A stretch of DNA of 64,000 bases, taken from positions 16,053,388 through 16,117,387 of the forward strand of contig OZ035962.1 in assembly GCA_964034945.1 (NCBI GenBank), written 5' to 3'. Below, in pieces: positions 33,736 to 45,229 of the stretch. The stretch's first letter is position 1. Every line of letters begins with the position of its first letter. The stretch comes from Chrysopilus asiliformis (lineage: Eukaryota > Arthropoda > Insecta > Diptera > Rhagionidae). The translations under genes and the position numbers were made by a program. Below the pieces are notes generated by a model. It was given only the letters and a program-made list of their open reading frames with translations. It was not told where the DNA came from and searched no databases.

Positions 33736-36700
33736 GACAAACGCTTTTACAAAAACGTTAAAAAAAAGTTATTTCTTACATTTTAAAAAAATGTCAAAAA
33801 ATTCATTTTTCCGGAAAGTATTCCAATATGTGTGACAGCAAAAAAGTTAAATTTTGTTACATTTTGTGCATCAAAATGATCGCTATTGTTTAGCATTCGG
33901 GAAACGATGGTCGGTGGTGCGTATTGAAAACCGGGGTTTGATGTTTTCCCCTATATCAAAACATGAAAACTAGCCGTCAATACAGTTCTTAGCTATTATT
34001 TATATGAAATTTTAAAAACATTTTTGAAACCCTGATCAGTGTGGGGTACATTAAAAGATAACTACGATCTAATTAACACAGCCTCAAAAGGAACACTCCG
34101 TAAATATCTCTCCTGCATACACATTTCAAATAGAAGCCCATCATTTCTACCAAAAACTCATCATTATTGTCTAAAATAAAATAAACTCACTTCCACATAA
34201 GATCACGATCGCTCTTCAGCTAAAATGAATTAAATGACGTTAGGGTGGCAGCCCAAGCCCATCTAACATCTTAATTTTTAAATTCACTTCTTCAGATTGT
34301 ATCAAACTCCCCGGACTTCCTCTTTCCCTGACATTAACGAAAAAACCTCTGACCGTGATGTCAATTGCTTGCACAAACTGCCGACAACAAGCCTAAAGAG
34401 ACATTTTTGTCTGATCTTAACTTGAGATCCATCTTAAATAAAGTCATCAAATAATGAGCCATCAGTTGATTACTCAACAATTACCATAAGTAATTACAAC
34501 TATGACTTTGCGCATTTCTTGTGTTATGCTAACTGGATGAAGGTTACGAAGGGAGTGGTAAAATTTCAGGTGACACATTGTGGAGGATTAGGTCGCGACT
34601 GACACAGGTGGATTTACCTGTACTCATAGTTTATGATTTTGCATTTTGGAAGAGCATTAGTGAAGAAAAATTAGCTAAGATTCCATTTGTGAATGATTTT
34701 TGGTTGAAATAAAAACAGATGCGATCGAGAGTTTGAACTTATTTTGCCGCGTGGATGCTATTAGATGATCATGACGACCTGCTTTCGCTATTCAGGTGTT
34801 ATGCGACCTGACTTATTGCTCGATGATTTACCTGAGCTGAGTGCCAACCCGCCTGATCTTCTGCTTACCTCGTGTTTTGTTTGTTTCAATTTTAAAAAAG
34901 CATTTGATCTCGAATTTCTTTGAAAATTTGCCAACGATCCTCGCTTGACATTTTGACAACGCGACTCTGACTGTGGTAAGAAATTACGTGAAAGATTGCA
35001 AGACGCGTCTTATCACAGAAGATAAATTTCGTTTCAATTTCAACATTTTTGTTTTTACAGCGTGTCGTTTTGTTGTCAGATTTTCTGACAATAAAAACGG
35101 CCGTTTTCTTACAGACAGCAGTAATGTTTTGTGGCTGAACAGCACCTTTCTTTACAATATGTAATAAACGTGCATAATTAATCGATAAATTGATAAATTG
35201 ATATACTGGTGTTGATTTATTTCACATCAACCGAGGAATATTGTAACTATGAATGAATCTTTTTTTGCTTTGAGGGATTAGTGAAATGATAAAGAAAAAA
35301 ATCGAGAATTTCTGTTTGCAAATTTAATTAGACGATGATGATAATTCTGGCTGATTCAAATTCAGTTTCTGTGACTTCTGTGTAAATAAGGAAAAATCAT
35401 GACTGCGGGAATTTTCTTTTCCAGATTCATATGTAATTGTTGTTTGAAGTAAAATTTACAACAATTTGAATAATTTGCTTTATCGTGTTAGAAAAAAATA
35501 AACGTATAAGCAAACACTATCACGTTTCTGCTGATGTTCTAGTATTATCAAATCATTGGACAATAATCTAATGGTACCAGTTGTGGGGGCAGTTTTTTTT
35601 ATTTATGGCAAAAAGTCGAAACACAAGGAAATCCAGCAATTTAACAACCCTTTGATTTCTATATTACGCGGCATCATGCCTAAAATATTATTCCCCTAAA
35701 TTCCCCTAAACATAATTATATTCATGCTGAACGAATTTGGTTTGAAGCAAACAAAATTTTGGTTGTAGCGACAATATTATATTTATCTCATACAAAATAT
35801 GTTGGCAGTAATTATAATATGATGGCAGCATCAAAAATTATTTCTTTCCGTACATAAATATCCAATTTTTCAACATGTGAGGATTGATCTTGTAAGAAAA
35901 TCGATTTGACTAGACAGTAGAATATTTTTAGTGGACTTGGGTGAAATAAATGTAGAACTGTTTGATATGGTAATTTTGTGCACCCTTAATGACCCATGAG
36001 ACTAAATGCCTAGCTTAATAACTAGAGTGTGGTCAATTCTCACACTTCTTCGAATTTAAATGTATCGTAAGGAATATTTCAACTTCTTTTCATTTTTTTA
36101 AGCAATTTACGTGATTTAAATTTTTGTTAACCTTCAAACAATAAATAATATTTCCATATTAAAAGGTTACGGTTGTTATTTTTTTAGATCTGGGACTATA
36201 AGGAACTATTTTGAAAATAGCGTTAAAAGCTAATTCCAGCTTTCCACACTCTGGTTATCGAGTCGCTCCAGCCTAGACGAAAACTGATTCTGTCTAGTGA
36301 ATCCTATAAAGATAACCACCAAATTCTGAACTCCACCATGAAAGTGAAATTATGAAAGTTTAAGGCAATGAAAAGCCTGAAAAGCTTATTTTCAGGCTTT
36401 TACTGAAAAGCTTATTTCAGTGTTTTGAAGAGAAAAATGTAATTTTTGTCTATATCCAGAGATTAAACGCGTTAAATGCCTGTGGGCAGGCAATAAATTT
36501 CATTTTGTATTTATATTTTTCATTATCCTACAATCATTTTAAGTGCAACAAATTTTCAATTTTTTAAATTTCAAATTTGGTAACTGGTGTAAGTTAAGAG
36601 CGAAACAAACTAGGTCGTGTTTCGGAAAAGAAATCGGTAGATTTTAACGGGCGACTAATTTCCTCAAAAGATGACTTGTCGAAAAGTGAAAATCGGGGTT

Positions 36701-36758
36701 TGAAGTCTTTCCGAGTTACCAGAGATAGCAAGAGAGGGACGACAAAGAAGGGTATGGG
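33736..36758. other. AT-rich stretch; one short hairpin
   Basis: AAAAGCCTGAAAA (36371-36383) pairs with TTTTCAGGCTTTT (36389-36401). No gene is supported, including the short frames at 34973 and 36676. Confidence 0.5.
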
Positions 36759-36761
36759 TTA

Positions 36762-37145
36762 TGCTACATTTACACGAATGACAAATTTGTCATTTTTTTC
36801 TTGTCATTATGTTAATTCCCGTGTAAATGGCATAATTTTTGTAATTTTTTCTGTCAGAAAATGTCAATCTCTCATAAAAGAATGAACTTGTCCATTCTTT
36901 TATGCCAGATTGTCATTCGTACAAACGCAATATTAGTTATGACAAAAGTTGAATACTAAAGTTGTCATAACTAATATTGCGTTTGCACGAATGACAATCT
37001 GGCATAAAAGAATGGACAAGATCATTCTTTTATGAGAGATTGACATTTTCTGACAGAAAAAATTACAAAAATTATGCCATTTACACGGGAATTAACATAA
37101 TGACAAGAAAAAAATGACAAATTTGTCATTCGTGTAAATGTAGCA
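36762..37145. mobile_element. Near-perfect foldback MITE, PIF/Harbinger-like (TTA duplication)
   Basis: Two 184-bp arms (36762-36945 and 36962-37145) are reverse complements with only about two or three mismatches around a 16-bp loop. The ends are TGCTACATTTACACG / CGTGTAAATGTAGCA, with TTA at 36759-36761 and 37146-37148. The 3-bp TTA duplication points to PIF/Harbinger. The high arm identity implies a young copy. Transcripts through it would fold into a long double-stranded RNA. Confidence 0.9.
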
Positions 37146-37198
37146 TTAGATTTCGGTATAAGAAAATTTCTATGGAGAAATCCTGCCTATAGTAGTAA

Positions 37199-37792
37199 AC
37201 ATAACAAAAGCTATAATTGCCTATCTGGCAATCATTGGAGACCCGTATGGTGATATTCGTATCAAAATTCGAACAGTTGTACCAAAATTCCACTTTGAAG
37301 TCAAACTTTCCAATAAGATTTTTTAAAATTTATTCCAATCGGATGTCGATGTATGGGAGTTTTGTGTAGAATCATATCCTAAATAACTTTTGTTCTTGCA
37401 CTTTTTTGATAAGATGCACCGTTTTTGAGATATTCGCAAAAAACGTTTTCGTTCGTATGGGTGGTACCCCCCCCCCCCCCCCCTAATGGTCCATTTTTGC
37501 CCATTAACGAACTTAGCCTCACATTTTACGAAAAACGAATCTGCAAAATTTCAAGTCTCTAGCTCAATCCGTGCGCCCGCAATCCGCGCCACAGACAGAC
37601 GGACAGACGGACAGACAGACAGACGGACGGACAGACGGACAGACGGACAGACGGACAGACGGACATACGGACAGACGGACAGACAGACGGACGACACTGG
37701 TGTAATTCATTTTTATGTGTGATGACGGGATCTTGGCGTTACAAACGGTAAGGCAAAGTTAATATACCCTTTGGTTTCCCCATACCGGTATA
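37199..37792. repeat. mini-me-like repeat, variant B, inverted copy
   Basis: Reverse orientation of the 29239 element. It runs from CATAACAAAAGCTATAATTGCC through 'gacccgtatggtgatattcg', the subunits, a 17-bp C-run, the AAATTTCAAGTCTCTAGC core and a GACA/GACG array (37591-37692) to 'atataccctttggtttccccataccggtata'. It is intact relative to the 29239 copy, which carries the 166-bp insert. Confidence 0.82.
37591..37692. repeat. GACA/GACG microsatellite
   Basis: About 100 bp of GGACAGAC-type units inside the inverted mini-me. Confidence 0.95.
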
Positions 37793-39740
37793 AAAATGTT
37801 TGTTACTATAATCTGTTATCTTCGTTTTCCTAGAGGTGATTCATTTCTGGTTGCAAAATCCTGTGAAAGAATTTTTTTGTAGGTTTTATCACCATCCCAG
37901 TGTCATCGTTGTTTACCTTTCACTCGAAAAGATTTATGCTAATTATAGACGACCAACAACTGCTATGCCACTGAATGTCCATTAGATTTTACCAGTCATC
38001 GTAGCATTATCGAAATCACATTCCCTGTAACGATCAATAATCGCAGATCACCGACAACAAAGAGTTCACATTAACATCAATAGCACATCGCGTTTTTCAC
38101 CGTCGAAATTGAGGGGGAAAATGCGAAAAATCCGAAAAACCCCCCACACAGTATGCATTTCAACATGTTCTCAAACAAACTATATTGACACCGACTCGGA
38201 TTAACATCAGGTATACAAAATAAACATCCGCTTGTAAATATGGGAAATTCTTGAACCACCTTAAACGAGATGCGGCAAAGATTCGACCCTTGTTATGGGC
38301 AGGTGACTAGATTACCTATAACAGCACATTAGCACCTCATTTCGAAGATCCAACCGAAGTAAGATGCGTCAAGCGAATGAAATCTCTATCGATGTAGTGA
38401 ATTTTTGAAGTATGGATTAAGATTAACCTTTCCATTAGACAATACTCGTATCTCGCATGCGAGTATCTAACCATAAGAGTTCATAAAAATGTAGGATTGT
38501 GGTGATACTGGTGGATATGAAATTGACCGCTTGGAAGAATTCGTTTTTAGCCGAAGCTTCAATTTAGTATAACCAAATGATCGTCGATCACTCAAATAAA
38601 CTTCCAGCACGGATAAACCTGGACGAAGTCGGAGTGAATTCCGATGAATTCGCCGACGCGACGTCTTTGAGGGATTTAAACTACTTCCAACAGATCCGGG
38701 GATGAAAAATTTCCACTGGAAGAAGCTCGGCTTCAAGCAATTCAATATCTAAGGAAAGAAGAGGAGGTGACGGTTGAGACGCGTTCTGCACTATCTGCAT
38801 CACTTCCACTGACTTTTGCAGGGGCTTACAGTGATCTTACTATTAGCTTAATTTAACGTAAACTTGCAGGCTGTCTGCCTGCCCGCCTGCTGGTGTTTAC
38901 CTACCGACTCTGGGGCGCATGGTGGAAAAAGCGCACATCGGACCGTTTCGAGTTAACTTTTCATTTCATCGCGGTAACTTACGGTCGACAGTGGTATCAA
39001 ATGCGCATACGATAGAGCCTACTACCTCCTCAGGTGTCTTAATCGGTGCGCGCTGCCAAAACGAATTAAGGCTTCTAGCTGGAAACACTTCCAGATTTGT
39101 TTCATTCCTGGGCCGGAAAATCTATCGCGATTTTTTTCTCGTGTCCTTCCGCCTGTTCTATCAGTTGGTGTTATTCAAATTTCGAACTTTTTTTTTTTGA
39201 TATTTTTGTATTATCTTGAGTTTGAAAGAAATTTCCGAATTTCTTTTTTTTTAAGTTTTTAACTTGAAGAGGATTTAAAAATCTTGGGCTAAAAAATCAA
39301 AGTCACAAATTAAAAGTGAGAGTTGTTTCTTGAGTGTGTTTCACGGTGTAAATATTGAATGCTTGCAAGGCAAAGGATGAAGTGAAAAGTGGCAAAATTG
39401 TGAATAATTCAAAATACAGATATTTACGATAATTAATGTCGTTATAATATGAGTGCCAATTACCTGTTGAGCAGAAATTTCAAATGGATAAATTTCCCTT
39501 AAGGGAATGTTGTTGTTGTTGGGCAAACTAGTGACTTTTCATTCGGACACCAGACGGTATAATTACTGATAATTTTCACTGAAACGTAAGATATATTTTT
39601 TTTTGAATTTTAATAAGCCAACGATTAGAATATCGTTAAAAAAATGATGTTTTTTGAAACTTCCTTGAATTGAAATTTAATTTTTAACTGAAAGTCAAAA
39701 ACTTTTTTTTTCTATTTATTCGAAAACGGTGCACAGTGTC
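37793..39740. other. Non-repeat stretch with a GC-richer block at about 38440-39080
   Basis: Base composition is less AT-rich and CpG occurs often between about 38440 and 39080 ('gccgacgcgacg', 'ggtgcgcgctgcc'). Frames at 38467-38745 (minus) and 38919-39200 (plus) have no recognisable domain. It could be a 5' untranslated exon or promoter region, but I see no core promoter or splice evidence that decides this. Confidence 0.35.
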
Positions 39741-39746
39741 GAAATT

Positions 39747-39822
39747 TTATAAAATAAAGAAAAAAACTTAAATATTTTCCAATTTGTAAGGAAAATATTT
39801 AAGTTTTTTTCTTTATTTTATA
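39747..39822. repeat. Perfect hairpin, about 33-bp arms
   Basis: TTATAAAATAAAGAAAAAAA onward to 39780 pairs with 39790-39822 around a 9-bp loop. It directly follows the mini-me phrase 'cgaaaacggtgcacagt', so it is probably an inverted duplication of a mini-me subunit fragment. Confidence 0.8.
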
Positions 39823-40010
39823 ACATTTTGAAGCAATAATTTTTAATTTTTAAATTCTATCTCACGATTAAAAAAATATTTGGTGATTTTTTTCTAAATA
39901 AATGGATTTAACACTAGATTGCCCAAGGAAGTCAAGCAGTCAAAATGACTGCTTTTGGCAATATAGGTATAACATATATATACCGGAAATTAAAGAGGGG
40001 GAGGTAACTA

Positions 40011-40592
40011 CACTCTCGAAAAAATGGAGTCGATTACGCACCGAAAGGGAGTTTGAGGGAGTCCATCACCTATTGGAGAAAATCGAGCACCGGGCTAGGA
40101 GTTCACAACAATTCCTTTTGGGTGTTAATTTTTAACAATTTTTCGGTGTTAAACCAACTTATTAAATGGCCCAAAAAAAACCTCGCAAATTCTCTTTTTT
40201 TTGCAAGCATTTGAGATGTTTTGATTTTTTTTCCGTGTTTCCAAAGTTAATAATATTGACTTGTTAAAAACTTTTCTTGCATGTCTCTGCCGGGACTCGA
40301 ACACGGGACCTCTCGAATTGTAAACCATTTGCCTTCCCAATAGGCTGTTGAAGCCAATTGGCAAGCCTCTTCTAAACGTGAACACCCTTTACAATTAAAT
40401 AACTCCTAAAAGGAGTTGTAGTGAATTTTTGACTCCTTTTCGGAGTTCATTTAAAATTTAGGTCAAAACGGTGTTAAATTGAATATTTAGCTCCGTAAAA
40501 TAAAAATTTAAAAATAACTCCGCGCTACGGTGTTAAACTTTTAGCTATGTTTTCAGGCGGAGTTAATTTGTCCCCGGATTTTTTCGAGAGTG
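40011..40592. mobile_element. CACTCTCG-ended TIR element, copy 2 (582 bp)
   Basis: Same ends and interior as 19058-19632, differing by scattered substitutions and a few small indels. TA on both sides (40009-40010 and 40593-40594). Inserted in the piggyBac-type MITE. Confidence 0.9.
40282..40356 (-). ncRNA. tRNA-like (Pol III A/B-box) core, copy 2
   Basis: Same sequence as 19322-19396: A-box AGCCTATTGGGAAGGC and B-box GTGTTCGAGTCCCGG on the minus strand, both unchanged. Downstream AAAGTTTTT could end a Pol III transcript. The minus frame through it (40149-40385) is not a protein gene. Confidence 0.5.
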
Positions 40593-40736
40593 TACAATTA
40601 TTAATACGCGCATTTATATGTTGTACAAAAAGTCACAAAATTCTAACAAATTGTGTCATTATATACATAATTGTTTTTCTGATTGAAATTAAAAATCAGT
40701 CAAAATGACTTGCTTGGGCAATCTAGTGTTAAGCTT

Positions 40737-40975
40737 AAGGCCCCGTTCACACTTGCGATGTTTCCTTGAATTTTGTTCCCAAATTTTATTTAGAATTTAT
40801 TTCGCATTAATGAATAAAAATTTATTGCGGAAAAAATCACTCAGCAAAATTGTTCAAAATATGAATTTATTCAGGCGAGTTTGTATAAAAAAATTCCAGG
40901 TTTGTCGTCTTTCAGGAATGAATTCTTTCAGTACAGCTCGGATTTTGTGTCACAGAATATTTCTAACGGAATAAA
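40737..40975. repeat. Left part of a GGCCCCGTT-ended element
   Basis: AAGGCCCCGTTCACACTTGC and the following 'ttccttgaattttg' match the left end of the 23872 element. The right end is not recognisable, so this is a truncated or diverged copy. It starts a few bases after the TTAA of the piggyBac-type MITE. Confidence 0.5.
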
Positions 40976-41656
40976 ATGTCAGACGTCTAAATTTTTTAGC
41001 GCTTTTTAAGCAGGATTTTGTTGAATTTATGATGGAAATGAAAGATCCATATTTTCCGTACTTTTCAGTGAGCAATTCAGACTGTTTTATTTAATTATCT
41101 GTTTTATTCAATTTATTTTATCCAGAGATCATTACGAACGGTACCAAAACATTTTTCATTGTAAAAATAATTTTCTTGATCACATGTTCTCACAAAAAAA
41201 GCGGTTTAATTTGTTTGGAACTCACTTGATCTTAAATTCGAATTTTCAAAAATTTGTCTGCAAAAATATCTAACAATTTTTTACACGAAAAATTATTTTT
41301 ACACGACCAAGATCAACATTTTTATATGGAATTTCTATTAAGCTACAGTAATAAAACGTCCTTTATTTCAAAGGACAGTCCTTTTTTTGATTGGTCTGTC
41401 GTTCGTAGAAGTGAACCTAAACTCTTAATCGCAGTCGTAATCGCAATCGCCTCAAGAACTCAAGTTTGATTCTGAAAAACTCATAATTCTGCAGTTTTCG
41501 TCACAATATATAGCATAAAGATATCACGAATAGAAGTTTTATTTTTTACGGAGTAAATAAACATTGTTACGCTTTCGCTTTCTATGTATATGCAATTTTT
41601 CTTGTAGATTAAGATTCCGGAAATTTCAAAAGTTTCTGTTAAAATAAATAAAAAAA
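40976..41656. other. AT-rich stretch, nothing recognised
   Basis: No coding or repeat-end signal seen. Confidence 0.5.
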
Positions 41657-42521
41657 TCTACTATATAAAATGACTGAAAATTTATACTATTATGCTTTGA
41701 ATGTTAAACATCAATATAAACTATCTGGATGTAAAAATTCGGCCCTCCTCTGACCCCTTCGCCTGCTATTTTCTGAGCTGCTGAAGCAATTTGAATGCGA
41801 TTTTCAGTGTTGGACAGATCGATCGTAAGGAAAAAATTTCAAGCACTCAAACCACTTGCCCTGCATGGTGCGAAACCCCTCTCCTGTTATCTTCTAGACT
41901 ACTGAATGGATTTTTATACGGTTTTTAGTGTTGGTCCGTCAAGAAAATTTTATTTCCAACATAGCTAAGGTATTTCAAAATTATCGACCAAAATTCGAGA
42001 AAGGTTTTTATTACTTAAAAATTTTTTTGTATTTAACCATTGAATCAATTCTCATTCATGGCTTTTATTCGAACTTTGTAATATTGAATTCTATTGGATT
42101 TTCTCGGTTATATTTTTTTTTGTTTTTTTTTTCTAATTTTAAAAGAAAAAAAAATTGTTGATTTTTTTTGTTGATTCAATGTTTTATACCTTTAGCTAAA
42201 AATTCAGCGAAAAATTCAGCGAAAAATCAGCGAAAAATTCACCGAAATATAGGGTTAAAAAATAAACACATGTTGCAAAATAAATGCAAAAACCTAAATT
42301 GTTCGGCGCTAGGGAAATTCGCCTGTTAACTAGATGGAAAAAATCCTTTTGATTTTCTTGAAAACAGTGCGTCATATCGAACAATTTATAAAAAAAAGTA
42401 TTTAAGATATGATTCTTGTATAATTTTTCTACACATCAAAATACTTTTGAAAATGAGGAAAGATTTTTCTCATATTCAAAAGTTTGTTATTACCCGAGCA
42501 GCGCTGGGTAGTGCAAGCTAG
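41657..42521 (+). mobile_element. Non-autonomous Helitron, 865 bp, plus orientation
   Basis: It starts A|TCTACTATATAAAATGACTG at 41657, an almost classical Helitron 5' end. It finishes with a stem-loop ACCCGAGCAGCGCTGGGT (7 pairs with one bulge) followed after 8 nt by CTAG at 42518-42521 and a target T. There is no terminal duplication. The interior has two diverged units with 'tgctattttctgagctgctgaa' and 'tgttatcttctagactactgaa' plus a mini-me-like 'ttcttgaaaacagtgc' piece. There is no Rep/helicase gene. Confidence 0.85.
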
Positions 42522-42552
42522 TTTTACGAAAAATGAATTAAAATTTATTATA

Positions 42553-42645
42553 CAGTAGAATCCCGATAATTCGTACCCCGATAATTCATATATCCCGCTA
42601 ATTCGTATGAATTTGCTGGTCCCTTGAAATACGAATTATCTACTA
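42553..42645. mobile_element. pogo/Tigger-like MITE, 93 bp
   Basis: Begins CAGTAGAATCCCGATAATTC, with the 'cccgataattcgta' phrase repeated twice more in variant form. Ends TACGAATTATCTACTA, the degenerate complement. TA on both sides (42551-42552 and 42646-42647). CAGTAGAxTC-type termini are typical of pogo/Tigger. Confidence 0.75.
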
Positions 42646-42647
42646 TA

Positions 42648-45021
42648 TTTATATTTTAAATATTAATGAAACACATTAATTGGACAACAAAAATTTTTTT
42701 TGTTTAGTCTTCGTTGATTTCAGGTAATAATAAGAATATTAAAGTAACATATATTTTAAATTTCCCTGTTAATAAAACATCGAGAAATAAATTGTTGTAC
42801 TCAATACACTTTCGGGACAAGAGGGAATTAATTTTTTTAAATTTTATTTGGGCAAAAATGTCAGCTATTCGAAGTTGCTCAATTTCATTTTAGATCCCTT
42901 GCACTATTTTCGTATTCGACACATAAATAGAGCATTGAATTTTAAATATCGGTTGAAATCTACTACTATATATAGATATAAATTTTGTTGTTTTTTTAAA
43001 CTAAACTGCCAAAGTGGATCCACACTTATCGCATTAAAATCGTATTCAAATCATTGGTTTTTTTCAACTGACATATGTATGAATTTATTAATTTTTTATA
43101 TGCAATTCAATTCATTGCATAATAATACTTATTGATTTTTATCAAATTTTGAGTTCCCTAATCTTTGATCCAAAGGGGTCTCCCCATATTTCTGCTAGAT
43201 TCAGGTGTTTTTCACGTAAAATTGATTAGGTGCATTATATAATTTGCCAAATGGGCCACCATCATCATCACTTTGACGCTGCTGCTATCATTTATCTAAA
43301 TATCTTGATCCCAGATAGTTGTATGGATTGGATTTATCCACGCCATTCGCTTTGTAACTGATTTCGGTGTATCTTTGATTACATATTTATGGTGCATATG
43401 AAGAGATTAATTTTTTTTATTTAAATTATTTTTTTGTAAAGTTATATCTGATGTAGGTTTGTTTCCATTTGTTTTACATGAGTGATCAACAGCCATCTGT
43501 CTAATAAACTTTTCTTTGATTATATCGTACTATTCACGATACGCGCATTATGATGAGAGTCTTACCGGCATCTTTACTATGTTTTAATTAATTTTTTTTG
43601 CCGATAATCTTTATTTCATTCGACACAATAATAAAAAGAGAGTTGAATGTTTTTTTTTTCGGTTTTTTTCGATGGATTTGTAGTGTTTTTTTTTGGGTAA
43701 AAACTTTGACACCTAACGATATGTGGACAAATTATGTAGGAAATCAAAAAATTCCGTACACAAAATCGATGCTTAATTTATTAAATCTTCTTTAAAGAGT
43801 TTTGTGGGGAAGGGACGAAGAGCAGTTATGAAAATGCCGATAATAATTGTGGTGGTTTGTAAAAAAAGAGCAGTTTCGTAAAAGCTAAACATGCGAGAAA
43901 CATTTTTTTTGCTGGATGCGGTTTTTTTTTGGGTTTTGTCGTGTGAATAAAAAGTGCATTGACAATCGATTAGGAATGTGAGTGGATACATGGATCAAGT
44001 ATCTTAAAGATTAGTTGTATTTTTTGCTTTTATTTTCGATAAACGGAAACAACGGAAAACGTTCGTTTTATGAGCTGAAGATTAGCTGATTTGCCCGTTG
44101 GCTAAACTTTCACAGCTTGTTTTGATGTTTTTTTTTTATTTAATTGATACAATTTGTTCATTTCTATGACAATACGAAGCTTTTTTTAGAGTAATATTAC
44201 GTTTAAAATAAATTATGTTCAAAAAATTTTGTTCAAATATATTTTAGATAGAAAAAAATTATAATAATACTGATTTTATTGAATGTGCAAAGGCAATTAC
44301 AGTTTTTCGGTTTAAAATGTTTTTACACTAAAACTCCTGAGCCGATAGACCCATATTAGAGCAGAGATATAAGTGCGTTAAAAACACAACACAAAGAGTA
44401 TTTAAGTAAGTTTGAAAAATCACGGATAGTTAAAAAAATGACTTTTTTCAAAAATTTTGCCTTCCTATTTACGAGAAAAGCAATTGAAAAAATTTCATGT
44501 GTCTAGCTCAATCTTTTTGAAAGCTGTGGTGCTCACGGATAGACAGACATGCGGAAATCTGAATTTTTGTGTCCGACGATTGGTTCGATGCGTTACAAAT
44601 GGTATACTAAATTTATTAAACTCCCATATGATTCTCATTAAAAGTGTAAAAATCTACGATAGTTAAATCTCACGAACGAAACTGCCAACTTTTTGAAATG
44701 ACGATTTTATAGAATTATGCGTCCTGAAACCCATGTTTGAAATAAAGTTATTATTTCTCTGCATTTCTTCTCAAACGTTTGTTTTCCGAAGTTGCAAACC
44801 AAACCTTTTTTGGTTCAAGGGATGAAAAAAGCGTCTGGCTTTGTGTTTCGGTTCCTACATGTTCAATTCCTTAGTAGTTTTTGGTGCGGTTCAAAAAATC
44901 GGTATTCATTTCGGTTGTTTTCATAATAAACTTCAATAATTTTGAATTTAATTTGATTCGGTATTGCTCTTAGACTAATGTTATACACATCTCCAGCTTA
45001 CAAACATCAATGAATAATTAA
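42648..45021. other. AT-rich stretch with a mini-me fragment at about 44440-44665
   Basis: The fragment has 'aaaatttcatgtgtctagctcaatc', a short AGACAGACATG and 'gattggttcgatgcgttacaaatgg', the distal half of variant A. Nothing else is recognised. Confidence 0.6.
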
Positions 45022-45023
45022 TA

Positions 45024-45227
45024 CAGGTGTCCTTTGGTTTACGACGTTTCGATATGAAACGCTTGTATATAAGACGCTCAGTGTTTGGTTATTGAAACTT
45101 TTGATTAACTTCAATTATTTCCATTAATTACTCCCACTCGATACATACAAAAAAAATGGAAAATATAAGATCTTGATGTACGACGGAATGTGCTGGACCA
45201 AAGGCATCATAAAACGAAGGATGCCGG
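45024..45227. mobile_element. pogo-like MITE, 204 bp
   Basis: The left end CAGGTGTCCTTTGGTTTACG and the right end (complement of CCGGCATCCTTCGTTTTATG) match at about 16 of 23 positions. TA on both sides (45022-45023 and 45228-45229). Diverged, so probably old. Confidence 0.65.
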
Positions 45228-45229
45228 TA

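Larger units (their letters stand above)
39912..40728. mobile_element. piggyBac-type MITE hosting a TIR element
   Basis: TTAA at 39908-39911 and 40729-40732. Ends CACTAGATTGCCCAAG / CTTGGGCAATCTAGTG, followed inward by 'aagtcaxxxagtcaaaatgact'. Without 40011-40592 and its 2-bp duplication the element is about 233 bp. The interior has no coding. Confidence 0.88.
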
